Positions 17,219 to 25,807 of a stretch of DNA of 64,000 nucleotides are shown piece by piece; the stretch's first letter is position 1, and the number at the start of each line of letters is the position of its first letter. The notes under the pieces are model-generated. The model was not told where the DNA came from and did not search any database. It saw only the letters and a list, made by a program, of their open reading frames with translations. Origin of the DNA: an uncultured Eubacteriales bacterium (GTDB taxonomy: Bacteria; Bacillota; Clostridia; Saccharofermentanales; Saccharofermentanaceae); assembly GCA_900314745.1 (NCBI GenBank), contig OMWK01000007.1, positions 1 through 64,000 on the forward strand. Reading direction: 5' to 3'. The position numbers and the translations under genes were made by a program.

Positions 17219-20055
17219 GCGTTCTTACCGCAGCAGTTCTTGTACTTCTTGCCGGAACCGCAGGGGCAAAGATCATTTCTTCCGACCTTGTTCTTGTCCC
17301 TCTTAACGGGTTCAAGAGTCTTAGCGCTCTGAGCAGCACCGTCAACCTGCTTTGCTTCAGTGGGAATTGCTTTCTGTGAAGCCGTAGCTCTTGCAGCCGC
17401 AGCAGCCAGAGGTGACATCATTCCTGCATCCTGGGGCTTCTCAGCGGCATTATCGCCGGAAGGAGCTTCTGCGGGTTTCCTGATCTCGAATCTGCCTCTC
17501 ATGAGGAGCTTAACTGAATCATTCTGGATGGCTTCGTTCATCTCTTCGAACATCTCTCCGCCTTCCATCTTGTATTCAACAACAGGATCGTGCTGACCTA
17601 CTGATCTCATTCTGATTGAAGTCTGCAGCTGATCCATAGCATCGATATGATCCATCCACTTTGTATCAACCGTCATGAGAAGTATTGAACGCTCCGTCTG
17701 TCTGAATACCTCAGTACCGACGAGTGCTTCCTTGGCATTAAGGGATTCGATGGACTGCTCATTAACTGCCTTAATGATATCCTCGGGTGAAGGCAATTCC
17801 TTGGAATCGTCCTTAATATCGAGAACAACAGGAAGATCTCCGAATATCTCAGAGAGCTTAGCACCGAGCGAATATCTGTCGCCTGTGGAGATTACACCGT
17901 CATTGGCAAAAGCCATAACCTGTCTCTCCGCAACCTTCTCAAGCATCTTAATGAAGGTATCGTGCATATCCTCACCGTCGATGACCTTACGGCGCTGCTC
18001 ATAAGTGATTGTACGCTGAATATTCATGACATCGTCATATTCAAGGACGTTCTTACGTGCACCGAAGTGGAGAGCCTCGAGCTTCTTCTGTGAACTGTCG
18101 ATAAGCTTTGTGAGCATACCGTTCTGAATCTCCATGGTCTCTTCAACACCCAAAGTGTCATAAAGACTGTTAACCCTGTCACCGCCGAAGATTCTCAAGA
18201 GATCATCATCTAACGCGAGGAAGAACTTTGTGCGTCCGGGGTCGCCCTGACGTCCGGCACGTCCCTTAAGCTGATTATCGATTCTTCGTGATTCGTGTCT
18301 CTCAGTACCTACGATGTAGAGACCGCCCAATGCTCTTACTTCCTCAGCCTCAGGCTTGATCTCCTCGGATTTCTTCTCGTAGATCTCAGCATACTTCTTA
18401 CGAGCCTCGAGGATTACTTCATCAGAAGCCTCATTATGAGCTGTTGAAGCCTCAATGAGATCCTCGTCATAACCTAACTTCCTCATCTCCTGCTTAGCAA
18501 GGAATTCAGGGTTACCGCCGAGAAGAATATCGGTACCACGGCCTGCCATGTTAGTAGCGATGGTTACCATGCCCTTACGTCCGGCCTGAGCAACGATCTC
18601 AGCCTCACGTCTGTGGTTCTTGGCGTTGAGTACCTGAGCCTGGATTCCGGCCTTCCTGAAAAGCTTATCAAGATACTCGGATTTATCGACGTTAACAGTA
18701 CCTACAAGTACAGGCTGTCCTGTCTTGTGGACTTCGATAACTGTCTTAAGAACTGCGTGGTACTTACCCTTCTGAGTCTTAAATACGGCATCGTTCTCGT
18801 CGATACGCTGGATCTTCTTGTTTGTAGGTATCTGGATAACGTCGAGGTTGTAGATCTGTCTGAATTCTGCTTCCTCTGTGTAAGCAGTACCGGTCATTCC
18901 GGAGAGCTTATCATACATTCTGAAGAAGTTCTGGAATGTGATTGTAGCAAGAGTCTTGTTCTCGTTAGCTACCTTAACGCCTTCCTTAGCCTCGATGGAC
19001 TGGTGCAGACCGTCACTGTATCTTCTACCGGGCATAAGACGGCCTGTAAAGTCGTCAACGATTACAACCTCGCCCTCTTCGGTAACGATATACTGCTCAT
19101 CCTTGTGGAAGTTACCATGCGCCTTCAAAGCATTGTTAATATAGTGCTGAAGGTCAAAGTTCTCGGGATCTGAGAGGTTCTGAACATTGAAGAATCTCTC
19201 TGCCTTCTTAATACCGTTTGCAGTAATTACGGAAGTCTTGGCCTTCTCATCGATTACGTAGTCAGCATCACCGACGAGCTCATCCATGTCGATCTTATCG
19301 TCAGTCTCAACTACGATGTAAGGCTTAAGCTGACGTACGAATGCATCTGCCTTCTGGTAAAGATCTGATGAAGCCTCGCCCCTTCCTGAAATGATGAGAG
19401 GAGTTCTTGCTTCATCGATAAGGATTGAGTCAACCTCGTCGACGATAGCATAATTGAGTTCTCTCTGAACGAGCTGGGACTTGGAAACGACCATGTTATC
19501 ACGCAGATAGTCAAATCCGAATTCGTTATTTGTTCCATAAACGATATCCGAAGCGTACATGCCCTTCCTGTCCTTGTTCGGGATATCATGAATGATAAGT
19601 CCGACTGTGAGCCCTAAGAACTTATAGACCTTACCCATCCACTCAGAGTCACGCTTTGCAAGGTAGTCGTTAACCGTAACAACATGAACGCCCTTACCTG
19701 TCAGAGCGTTAAGGTATACAGGCATAGTAGCAACAAGAGTCTTACCTTCACCGGTCTTCATCTCGGCGATTCTTCCCTGATGAAGAACGATACCACCGAT
19801 GATCTGTACGGGATAAGGCTTAAGGCCCAATACTCTCCAAGCAGCTTCTCTAACTGTTGCAAAAGCTTCAGGAAGAAGACTGTCCAGAGTCTCTCCGTTC
19901 TGATATCTTGACTTGAATTCATCAGTCTTGGCACGAAGTTGATCATCCGTTAATTTGGAATACTCTTCATCGTAAGACAGAACCTTCTTCTTGATCGGTT
20001 CGATCTTCTTGATCTCATGATCGCTGTGCGTACCGAAAATCGCCTCTAAACCCAT
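17215..20055 (-). CDS. secA: Preprotein translocase ATPase SecA
   Basis: A 946-residue motor that pushes preproteins through SecYEG at the membrane. Visible are IGGIVLHQGRIAEMKTGEGK (Walker A), YAIVDEVDSILIDEARTPL (DEAD-like box and Q-SecA signature), MAGRGTDILLGGNPE and GRAGRQGDPG of the second helicase lobe, and SIRMRSVGQHDPVVEYKMEG of the scaffold. After a low-complexity Ala/Pro linker it ends in a SEC-C zinc motif [13 protein letters not shown]. It overlaps yerC by one base and punA by four. Confidence 0.98.
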   Translation of the reverse strand: MGLEAIFGTHSDHEIKKIEPIKKKVLSYDEEYSKLTDDQLRAKTDEFKSRYQNGETLDSLLPEAFATVREAAWRVLGLKPYPVQIIGGIVLHQGRIAEMKTGEGKTLVATMPVYLNALTGKGVHVVTVNDYLAKRDSEWMGKVYKFLGLTVGLIIHDIPNKDRKGMYASDIVYGTNNEFGFDYLRDNMVVSKSQLVQRELNYAIVDEVDSILIDEARTPLIISGRGEASSDLYQKADAFVRQLKPYIVVETDDKIDMDELVGDADYVIDEKAKTSVITANGIKKAERFFNVQNLSDPENFDLQHYINNALKAHGNFHKDEQYIVTEEGEVVIVDDFTGRLMPGRRYSDGLHQSIEAKEGVKVANENKTLATITFQNFFRMYDKLSGMTGTAYTEEAEFRQIYNLDVIQIPTNKKIQRIDENDAVFKTQKGKYHAVLKTVIEVHKTGQPVLVGTVNVDKSEYLDKLFRKAGIQAQVLNAKNHRREAEIVAQAGRKGMVTIATNMAGRGTDILLGGNPEFLAKQEMRKLGYDEDLIEASTAHNEASDEVILEARKKYAEIYEKKSEEIKPEAEEVRALGGLYIVGTERHESRRIDNQLKGRAGRQGDPGRTKFFLALDDDLLRIFGGDRVNSLYDTLGVEETMEIQNGMLTKLIDSSQKKLEALHFGARKNVLEYDDVMNIQRTITYEQRRKVIDGEDMHDTFIKMLEKVAERQVMAFANDGVISTGDRYSLGAKLSEIFGDLPVVLDIKDDSKELPSPEDIIKAVNEQSIESLNAKEALVGTEVFRQTERSILLMTVDTKWMDHIDAMDQLQTSIRMRSVGQHDPVVEYKMEGGEMFEEMNEAIQNDSVKLLMRGRFEIRKPAEAPSGDNAAEKPQDAGMMSPLAAAAARATASQKAIPTEAKQVDGAAQSAKTLEPVKRDKNKVGRNDLCPCGSGKKYKNCCGKNA

Positions 20056-20435
20056 TATTTACCTTCTCCTTTAAGTCTTCCCAAAGCAGTTCTGTAACCG
20101 CCGTCGGGATTGTTATAGCATGCTTTTACTCTTGAAATCGTAGTGGAGCTTACCTTGGTGGCCTTACGCTCCTTCCCCTTCTTGGAATCTCTCTCATCAG
20201 TATTTGTCTTGCCGGAAGATGTATTATCGGGTGCAAGTTCCCTGATGATCTCTTCGTAGCTTAATCCCTGATCAATGAGCTCAAGAATCTGCCATCTGTG
20301 AAGCATTGAGCATAATTCGTTCCTTGAACAGAGATCTTCGAAGAACTGATGAAGCTCCTCGGGGGTCTTCAGTGTAAGAATTGCTTTATAAAGGCTGTCC
20401 AAAGCCGTTCTCTCGTCCTTATCAAATTCCATCAT
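20055..20435 (-). CDS. YerC/YecD-type TrpR-like regulator with an insert in its helix-turn-helix
   Basis: A 126-residue protein of the TrpR-related YerC/YecD family. SRNELCSMLHRWQILELIDQG, SYEEIIRELA and later STTISRVKACYNNPDGGY match the family, whose members carry a TrpR-type helix-turn-helix. The family normally runs straight from the first helix to the recognition helix; here about 26 charged residues (69-94, DERDSKKGKERKATK at their end) interrupt the motif. No in-frame stop or composition break suggests an error. It sits directly upstream of secA (TAATG overlap). Target genes unknown. Confidence 0.8.
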   Translation of the reverse strand: MMEFDKDERTALDSLYKAILTLKTPEELHQFFEDLCSRNELCSMLHRWQILELIDQGLSYEEIIRELAPDNTSSGKTNTDERDSKKGKERKATKVSSTTISRVKACYNNPDGGYRTALGRLKGEGK

Positions 20436-20662
20436 TATTCAAAGAGCGAGAATGAAGCGTCAAGAACGTCAGAAGCAACACCGCTTACTATCAGATACAT
20501 TATGAGAAGTGCCAACAGTGTCAGTATCATTGCCATGCATATTCGCCTGATGATAAGTTCCTTCTTGGCCTTACGCAGAATATCACCGATTGATTCCTTA
20601 CCGTCGATGCTGCTGCTTACCGAAGTAACGGCTATAGAAGGCTTTCTTACATTGCTGTTCAT
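20435..20662 (-). CDS. Small single-span membrane protein, unknown
   Basis: 75 residues: a polar N-terminus of about 35 residues, one hydrophobic helix at about 40-60 (ICMAMILTLLALLIMYLIVS), and a short outer tail. It is likely real because its stop overlaps the yerC start (TAATG), a GAAAGGTG site precedes it, and its codon use matches the neighbours. It would be the first cistron of the yerC-secA-punA-ahcY run. I do not recognise the family. Confidence 0.6.
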   Translation of the reverse strand: MNSNVRKPSIAVTSVSSSIDGKESIGDILRKAKKELIIRRICMAMILTLLALLIMYLIVSGVASDVLDASFSLFE

Positions 20663-20734
20663 CGCTTATGGGCACACCTTTCTAAAATAATCCATACAAT
20701 AATAACCCAACTTACCACTTAAAACAAATAATAA

Positions 20735-21709
20735 TTATAAAGAGCACCCGTCCTGAATAACCTGAAGTTCAACTCCCCTAAGCGATGCATATTCATGTAA
20801 AGAGTTAACTGCCGCTATGTTCCCGTCAGGGGAATCTTCCGGAATTACGACTATTAAAGTCCTGGAATTGATCTCGGATTCGTTCACAGCATATCTTCTG
20901 CCGTCAATCTGTACGTCAGCCCCACGAAAGGCAGCAATCTGCTCTATCTGCTCGGTAACTCTCATGATTACGGCAGCGGGAGATGTGTAGGTTCTTCTGT
21001 TGAGGTCAATGCTTACTACAGAACTTACATTGCCGCCGTTAACAGAGTTGATTACAGGGAACGTAGGCGGAAGATTAGCACCGTATCTGTCGGCGAAGAT
21101 CCTGCCCCTGTTGAAATTGTTCTCCTGCCAGACGCTTCCTGAATCGGCTGCCTCGGCATCACTCTCGCCGAGAAAGAGCTCAAAATCTCCGTAAAAAGGC
21201 ACAGTTGATACTATTTCCCTGCTTATAGGACCGATGATGGTGTTAACACTGTAGACGACGTAGACTTCAATGTAGTAATCCTCTATGTCAAAATCCGCAT
21301 ATATCTCATCGGGTCCGAAGAAATAGCTTCCGTTGTAGTTATAAAATTCCGTGGCAATATCATCCGTGAATCTGTCCCCGAGAAGAACGTTCAATGCAGC
21401 AGCCCTGATACCTCCTGAAGTAATGGCATCAGCACCTGCCACTATGCTTCCTACCCTCTCTATTATTCCCGTATCACTATTATTGTCCGGAAGCGCATTA
21501 ACCAGAGTGGATATAGAGTCCGAAGCCACAACGGAGAACGGCATATAGCATGACAGATTCTCGCAGCTTTGTGATACCGCGCCCTGCATCAGGATATCTG
21601 TGCGGATAAAGACTGTTACGCTTATTATGGCGGTAATGAATATGAGAACTATCGAGAATGATATAGCTGTCTCAAGTGATATGCTTCCTCTTTTACAGGT
21701 AGTATTCAT
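20735..21709 (-). CDS. TadE/TadG-like pseudopilin-type secreted protein
   Basis: About 324 residues from the ATG at 21709, chosen because AGGGA lies before it; the frame opens earlier inside the upstream gene. KRGSISLETAISFSIVLIFI is a prepilin-like N-terminus: basic, then Gly-Ser and Glu, followed by a long hydrophobic helix, as in TadE-like proteins. The remaining part is an acidic outer domain with no motif I know. It overlaps the preceding gene by 17 bases and forms a three-gene set with it and the 82-residue gene. Confidence 0.65.
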   Translation of the reverse strand: MNTTCKRGSISLETAISFSIVLIFITAIISVTVFIRTDILMQGAVSQSCENLSCYMPFSVVASDSISTLVNALPDNNSDTGIIERVGSIVAGADAITSGGIRAAALNVLLGDRFTDDIATEFYNYNGSYFFGPDEIYADFDIEDYYIEVYVVYSVNTIIGPISREIVSTVPFYGDFELFLGESDAEAADSGSVWQENNFNRGRIFADRYGANLPPTFPVINSVNGGNVSSVVSIDLNRRTYTSPAAVIMRVTEQIEQIAAFRGADVQIDGRRYAVNESEINSRTLIVVIPEDSPDGNIAAVNSLHEYASLRGVELQVIQDGCSL

Positions 21710-23030
21710 ATCTTCCCTCATAAGTAATCGTCCTTCCGTTATAGTCTGTCTCGGTATCAATGCCTGTAAGGTACCCCGGAAAATCGCGGTTAAAAATCTC
21801 GAGCATTCTGTTAAGCATCAGTTCATCGGGAACCATATACATGAAGACCGTAATAAATCCTCTATAATCCAGCGATATAAGGTCGGTCTCCCCAACACTT
21901 AAGAATGGTATCGATTCTCCTCTCATAACCGATATCAGATCAAACATTGCACCGCATTCGGACATGACGATCAGGATAACGGCCTTATATACTTCGGGAG
22001 GCAAAGGCACAGATCCCAGTGATAATGCAGTTACAACAGCTGATAAAACATCAGCTATACCTGTAATTATCTCCTCCGTCTCAGGATCTGTAAGATAATC
22101 AACAAGTCTTCTTACAAACAGACAGCTGAAGATGTAAAAGTCCGTTAATGCACAGCCGGCAAATCCATGAAGTCCTGTCAGGATATATTCGCAGTCACAT
22201 TCGTTATCGCTGTGAAACACACTGAATGAAGTTCCGTTCAATGCGGAATCATCTTCCATGAATGAGTCGAAATTATTCGAGGCATAGTCTGCAAGACAGG
22301 CGTGAATCAGAATGTTCTCATTAACAGCCGTTCCGTAATCGTAGAATGTGGCACTAATGTCAAAAACATCGAATATGAAATTAAGGTCAGACGGATCAAA
22401 GCCGTTACCTATATCAGGGGATTCGTTCGTTACCGCACCCAAAGTCTCAAACAAACTGATGAATGCCTGTACTGAAGGTGATGATTCATCAAGCCCCAGA
22501 AATTCACAGGCAGCAGATATCGCTTCGGCTATTTCAGCTCCTCCGCTTATGATCCTTCCGACAACGCCCGAGGCAGGACTTGTCAGAAAGGACCTTATTG
22601 ATTCAAATATTCCGTTACCGAGCTCATCAAGAAGTGAGACAATGATGTCCTTAAACCTGTCGAAGAAGATTCCGGTGCTTCTGTATGAATAGAATGCAGC
22701 AACAGAACGCCTTAACGTCTCTGTATCAATGCTGTACATTCCGCTCGCGTAGATAACATCGCCATCCTCATATCCATTACATGCGAGTATGCTGTCAAAT
22801 ACCGAGGAATTTATGCTGTTATAGTCAAATGCGTATATTCCGTATGTCTTGAACAGTTGCCTGTTATAGCTTGCAAGGTATATTTCAGTCTGTTCCTTCA
22901 AAGCCCTGGTATAAGTGAGTCTCCTGTCAAGATCTGCGACCAGTGCAATGTAAGTCGTCTCAACGAGAATCAGCGCAGACAGAATGACAGCAAGGAAAAG
23001 TGTTGATGTGCCTCTCTTATTCCTCCTCAT
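21693..23030 (-). CDS. Tad-locus-type membrane-anchored protein (DUF5702-like)
   Basis: A 445-residue protein with one N-terminal helix (TLFLAVILSALILVETTYIALVADL) after a basic MRRNKRG, and a large outer domain with several more hydrophobic stretches (about 285-370). YLASYNRQLFKTYGIYAFD resembles the start of DUF5702 proteins found beside Tad pilus genes in Clostridia. The ATG overlaps the end of the 82-residue gene and the stop overlaps the next gene, so the three are co-translated. A role in a Tad-like surface apparatus is inferred. Confidence 0.6.
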   Translation of the reverse strand: MRRNKRGTSTLFLAVILSALILVETTYIALVADLDRRLTYTRALKEQTEIYLASYNRQLFKTYGIYAFDYNSINSSVFDSILACNGYEDGDVIYASGMYSIDTETLRRSVAAFYSYRSTGIFFDRFKDIIVSLLDELGNGIFESIRSFLTSPASGVVGRIISGGAEIAEAISAACEFLGLDESSPSVQAFISLFETLGAVTNESPDIGNGFDPSDLNFIFDVFDISATFYDYGTAVNENILIHACLADYASNNFDSFMEDDSALNGTSFSVFHSDNECDCEYILTGLHGFAGCALTDFYIFSCLFVRRLVDYLTDPETEEIITGIADVLSAVVTALSLGSVPLPPEVYKAVILIVMSECGAMFDLISVMRGESIPFLSVGETDLISLDYRGFITVFMYMVPDELMLNRMLEIFNRDFPGYLTGIDTETDYNGRTITYEGRYEYYL

Positions 23031-23265
23031 CCGCGGCCTCCCCGGATAAAGATCCGTAGATTATCCTGTAATTCTCGGATAAGCCCGTAAAGAAAGTATT
23101 CAGCCGTTCTGGTGAGATTAAATCCTCATAATCATTCAGCACTTCATCTGTGATATACCGGGAATCTGCTGCAGTATCTGCACATAGTCTTGCAGGCACC
23201 ACTATAAGTCCCGATAAAACAAGCAATACAAAAGTAAAGACTATCGAAGTCTCCAGTGTACTCAT
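23017..23265 (-). CDS. Short TadE-like pseudopilin
   Basis: 82 residues: MSTLETSIVFTFVLLVLSGL is a prepilin-like start with Glu at position 5 inside a hydrophobic helix, then a small acidic outer region ending GEAADEEE. It is the first of three co-directed Tad-like genes. Its start is preceded by GGGGGTAGTTTT, and the upstream region holds a 38-base dyad and a phased-box element. No ATPase or inner-membrane platform genes of a Tad system are in the window. Confidence 0.6.
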   Translation of the reverse strand: MSTLETSIVFTFVLLVLSGLIVVPARLCADTAADSRYITDEVLNDYEDLISPERLNTFFTGLSENYRIIYGSLSGEAADEEE

Positions 23266-23273
23266 AAAACTAC

Positions 23274-23311
23274 CCCCGTATTCTCTAAGTAATACTTATA
23301 GAATACAGGGG
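23274..23311 (-). promoter_or_regulatory. 38-base dyad symmetry before the Tad-like genes
   Basis: On the minus strand CCCCTGTATTCT and AGAATACGGGG (one bulge) flank TAAGTA-T-TACTTA, making a nearly complete inverted repeat. The minus-strand reading includes CTATAAG, a possible -10, and the G-run of its right arm is the ribosome-binding site of the 82-residue gene. It may be a protein operator or an RNA switch. I cannot decide which. Confidence 0.55.
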
Positions 23312-23329
23312 CTGATTACTTGATATTAC

Positions 23330-23365
23330 CGACAATTGAGAACAATTATCGACAAAATTCGACAA
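23330..23365 (-). repeat. Phased TTGTCG element, copy A
   Basis: The minus strand has TTGTCGAATT, TTGTCGATAA, TTGTTCTCAA and TTGTCG in a row, i.e. one box every 10 bases, the third degenerate. TTGTCGAA matches the Spo0A box (TGTCGAA). A 34/36 identical copy is at 42029-42064. It lies between pheT and the Tad-like genes, facing the latter. Confidence 0.75.
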
Positions 23366-23368
23366 AGA

Positions 23369-25795
23369 TCATCTCAGGTGAGCGTCATACTGCTTCTCGA
23401 GCTTGGCGATGATATTGTCATAAGGTGCCTTGATGTCAGCATCAGAAAGAGTCTTGTTGTCATCTCTGAATATGAGTGATACCGCTACGGACTTCATGCC
23501 GTCACCGAGCTTGGCATCCTCATAAACATCGAAGAAATCTACTTCCTTCAGAAGCTTGCCGCCGGCAGATTTACATGTTCTGAGAATATCTCCGACTGCC
23601 ACATCCTTCTTGATTACAACAGCGATATCTCTGGAAATGCCGGGGAACTTAGGAATCTGCTTGTAAACTCTCTCAGTCTTAGCAGCATTAATGAAAGCAT
23701 TTGCCTCGAACTCGAAGAAACAAGCCTTCTCAGGAGCCTCAAAGTTATCAGCAACCTCAGGATGGATAATTCCGATGACACCGCACTTACGGTTGTTAAC
23801 GAGGATGGAAGCAGTTCTTCCGGGATGGAATGAAGGATCATCAGTCAAAGGCTCAAAACACAGGGACTTAATGTCGAGCACCTTGCCCAATTCCTCGATG
23901 ATTCCTCTTACATGATAGAAAATGCTTGAGCTGTCTCCAACGGAATTATCGTAGAAGAATCCGCTGACAAGAGGTCTCTCTTCAGGAAGAAGATTTGCAT
24001 CCTCATCGGGTATGTAGATATATGCCAACTCAAATACCTTGGCGGAAGGAACACCTCTGTTGGAGTTCCTTGCAGCGATTCTAAGCATAGAAGGAAGCAT
24101 GGATGATCTCATTACTGATGAGTCATCTCCCAAAGGATTGGAGATCTTAACCTGTCTTCTAAGAGGGCTGTCTTCAGCAACCTTAAGAAGATCAAGGTCG
24201 GAAGGACTCTCGAATGAATATGTGATAGCTTCGAAGAATCCGCAGGAAACAAGAGTATTTCTGATCTTCTCCGCGAGATTCTGCTCACGGGTTCTTCCCC
24301 CGAGAGTCGTCTCCTTACCGGAAAGAAGAGTGGGCTTAATGTTGTTGTAGCCGTAGAATCTTGCGATCTCCTCAGCAATATCAGCCTCTCCTTCGAGGTC
24401 GGGACGGAACGTGGGAGGAACGATCATCTGCTTGTCGCCTTCCTCAACGATCTCGCATCCGAGGTCATTAAGAGTCTTCCTCATGAAATCCTCGGAAGCT
24501 TCGATACCGATGAAGCTGTTAACCCAGTCAGGTCTGAACTCAATATGCTTAACGGGTCTTCTTGTAGGATATACATCGATAAGTCCCTTGCTTACCTTAC
24601 CGCAGCCGAGCATCTCAACGAGTTCGCATGCTCGGTCCAGGGCCCTAAGAGCATTCTCGGGATCAAGACCCTTCTCGTAGCGTGAAGAAGCTTCTGTACG
24701 GAGGCCGTTTCTGATTGCAGTCTTTCTTACGCTTACTGCATTGAATGTAGCCGACTCGAAAAGAATGCTCTTCGTTGTCTCGAGTACTTCAGAGTTCTCG
24801 CCACCCATTACGCCTGCGATGGCGCAAACCTTCTCCTCGTCCGCAATAACGAGTGTATCCTTGTCCAGAATATGCTCGTTGCCGTCCAAAGTAACGGTCT
24901 TCTCGCCTTCCTCGGCAGTTCTAACGATGATGTGGTTGTTCTTGAGATAGTCGAGATCAAAAGCGTGCATGGGCTGACCCAGCTCGAGACATACATAGTT
25001 TGTAATGTCTACGATATTGTTGATGGGTCTCATACCTGCAGCAATAAGCCTCTGTGCCATCCACTCAGGTGAAGGACCGATCTTAACGTCCTCAACTGTT
25101 CTGGAGCAGTAGCGGTAGCAAAGGTCAGGTGCGAGGATCTCAACCTTAGCAACATCTTCAGTATTGTTGGAGCCTTCCTGCTTAAGAACGCTCTTAACAG
25201 ATCTGAATTCCTTGCCGAGTGAGACTGCAGCCTCACGTCCGAGACCTTCTACAGAGAAGCAGTCAGGTCTGTTGGATGTGATCTCAAAATCAATAGTGAT
25301 GAGAGAATCAATGTTGAGGTACTCTCTCATGTCAGTACCGAGTGCAGGACAGTTATCGAGCTTGGAAAGATCCCAAAGTCCATACTCATCGGCTCCGGGT
25401 CTGCCATTTACAACGGGACCCAACTCCTCACCGGAGCAACACATACCGTTGCTCTCTACGCCTCTGATCTTACCCTTCTTGATAGTGATCTCGGGAAGAA
25501 CTGCGCCAACAGCAGCTACGGGACATACCATGCCCTCGTATACGTTGGGAGCTCCGCAGACGATCTGTACATCGTGTCCTAACTCATCAGTACCGAAATC
25601 AACCTTAAGAATGTGAAGGTGATCGGAATCCGGATGATCGGCAACGCTTACGATCTTCGCTGCATATACGCCGGAAAGCTTATAATCGATGACTTCCTCA
25701 ACCTTGGATCCTGTGAGAGTCATCTTATCTGCCAGCTCCTTGGCAGATACGTCAATATCTGTAAAATCCTTTAACCAAATAACAGGTGCCTTCAT
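23369..25795 (-). CDS. pheT: Phenylalanyl-tRNA synthetase beta subunit
   Basis: An 808-residue subunit of the (alpha-beta)2 enzyme that charges tRNA-Phe. The N-terminal tRNA-binding (EMAP-like) domain (about 40-155) includes AAKIVSVADHPDSDHLHILKVD; B3/B4 editing follows (TSNRPDCFSVEGLGREAA); the B5 domain and the catalytic-like core (SNPLGDDSSVMRSSMLPSML) follow; and a ferredoxin-fold anticodon-binding domain ends the protein (KFPGISRDIAVVI). Length is normal. It follows pheS by 12 bases. Confidence 0.97.
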   Translation of the reverse strand: MKAPVIWLKDFTDIDVSAKELADKMTLTGSKVEEVIDYKLSGVYAAKIVSVADHPDSDHLHILKVDFGTDELGHDVQIVCGAPNVYEGMVCPVAAVGAVLPEITIKKGKIRGVESNGMCCSGEELGPVVNGRPGADEYGLWDLSKLDNCPALGTDMREYLNIDSLITIDFEITSNRPDCFSVEGLGREAAVSLGKEFRSVKSVLKQEGSNNTEDVAKVEILAPDLCYRYCSRTVEDVKIGPSPEWMAQRLIAAGMRPINNIVDITNYVCLELGQPMHAFDLDYLKNNHIIVRTAEEGEKTVTLDGNEHILDKDTLVIADEEKVCAIAGVMGGENSEVLETTKSILFESATFNAVSVRKTAIRNGLRTEASSRYEKGLDPENALRALDRACELVEMLGCGKVSKGLIDVYPTRRPVKHIEFRPDWVNSFIGIEASEDFMRKTLNDLGCEIVEEGDKQMIVPPTFRPDLEGEADIAEEIARFYGYNNIKPTLLSGKETTLGGRTREQNLAEKIRNTLVSCGFFEAITYSFESPSDLDLLKVAEDSPLRRQVKISNPLGDDSSVMRSSMLPSMLRIAARNSNRGVPSAKVFELAYIYIPDEDANLLPEERPLVSGFFYDNSVGDSSSIFYHVRGIIEELGKVLDIKSLCFEPLTDDPSFHPGRTASILVNNRKCGVIGIIHPEVADNFEAPEKACFFEFEANAFINAAKTERVYKQIPKFPGISRDIAVVIKKDVAVGDILRTCKSAGGKLLKEVDFFDVYEDAKLGDGMKSVAVSLIFRDDNKTLSDADIKAPYDNIIAKLEKQYDAHLR

Positions 25796-25807
25796 GAATC
25801 TTTCTCC

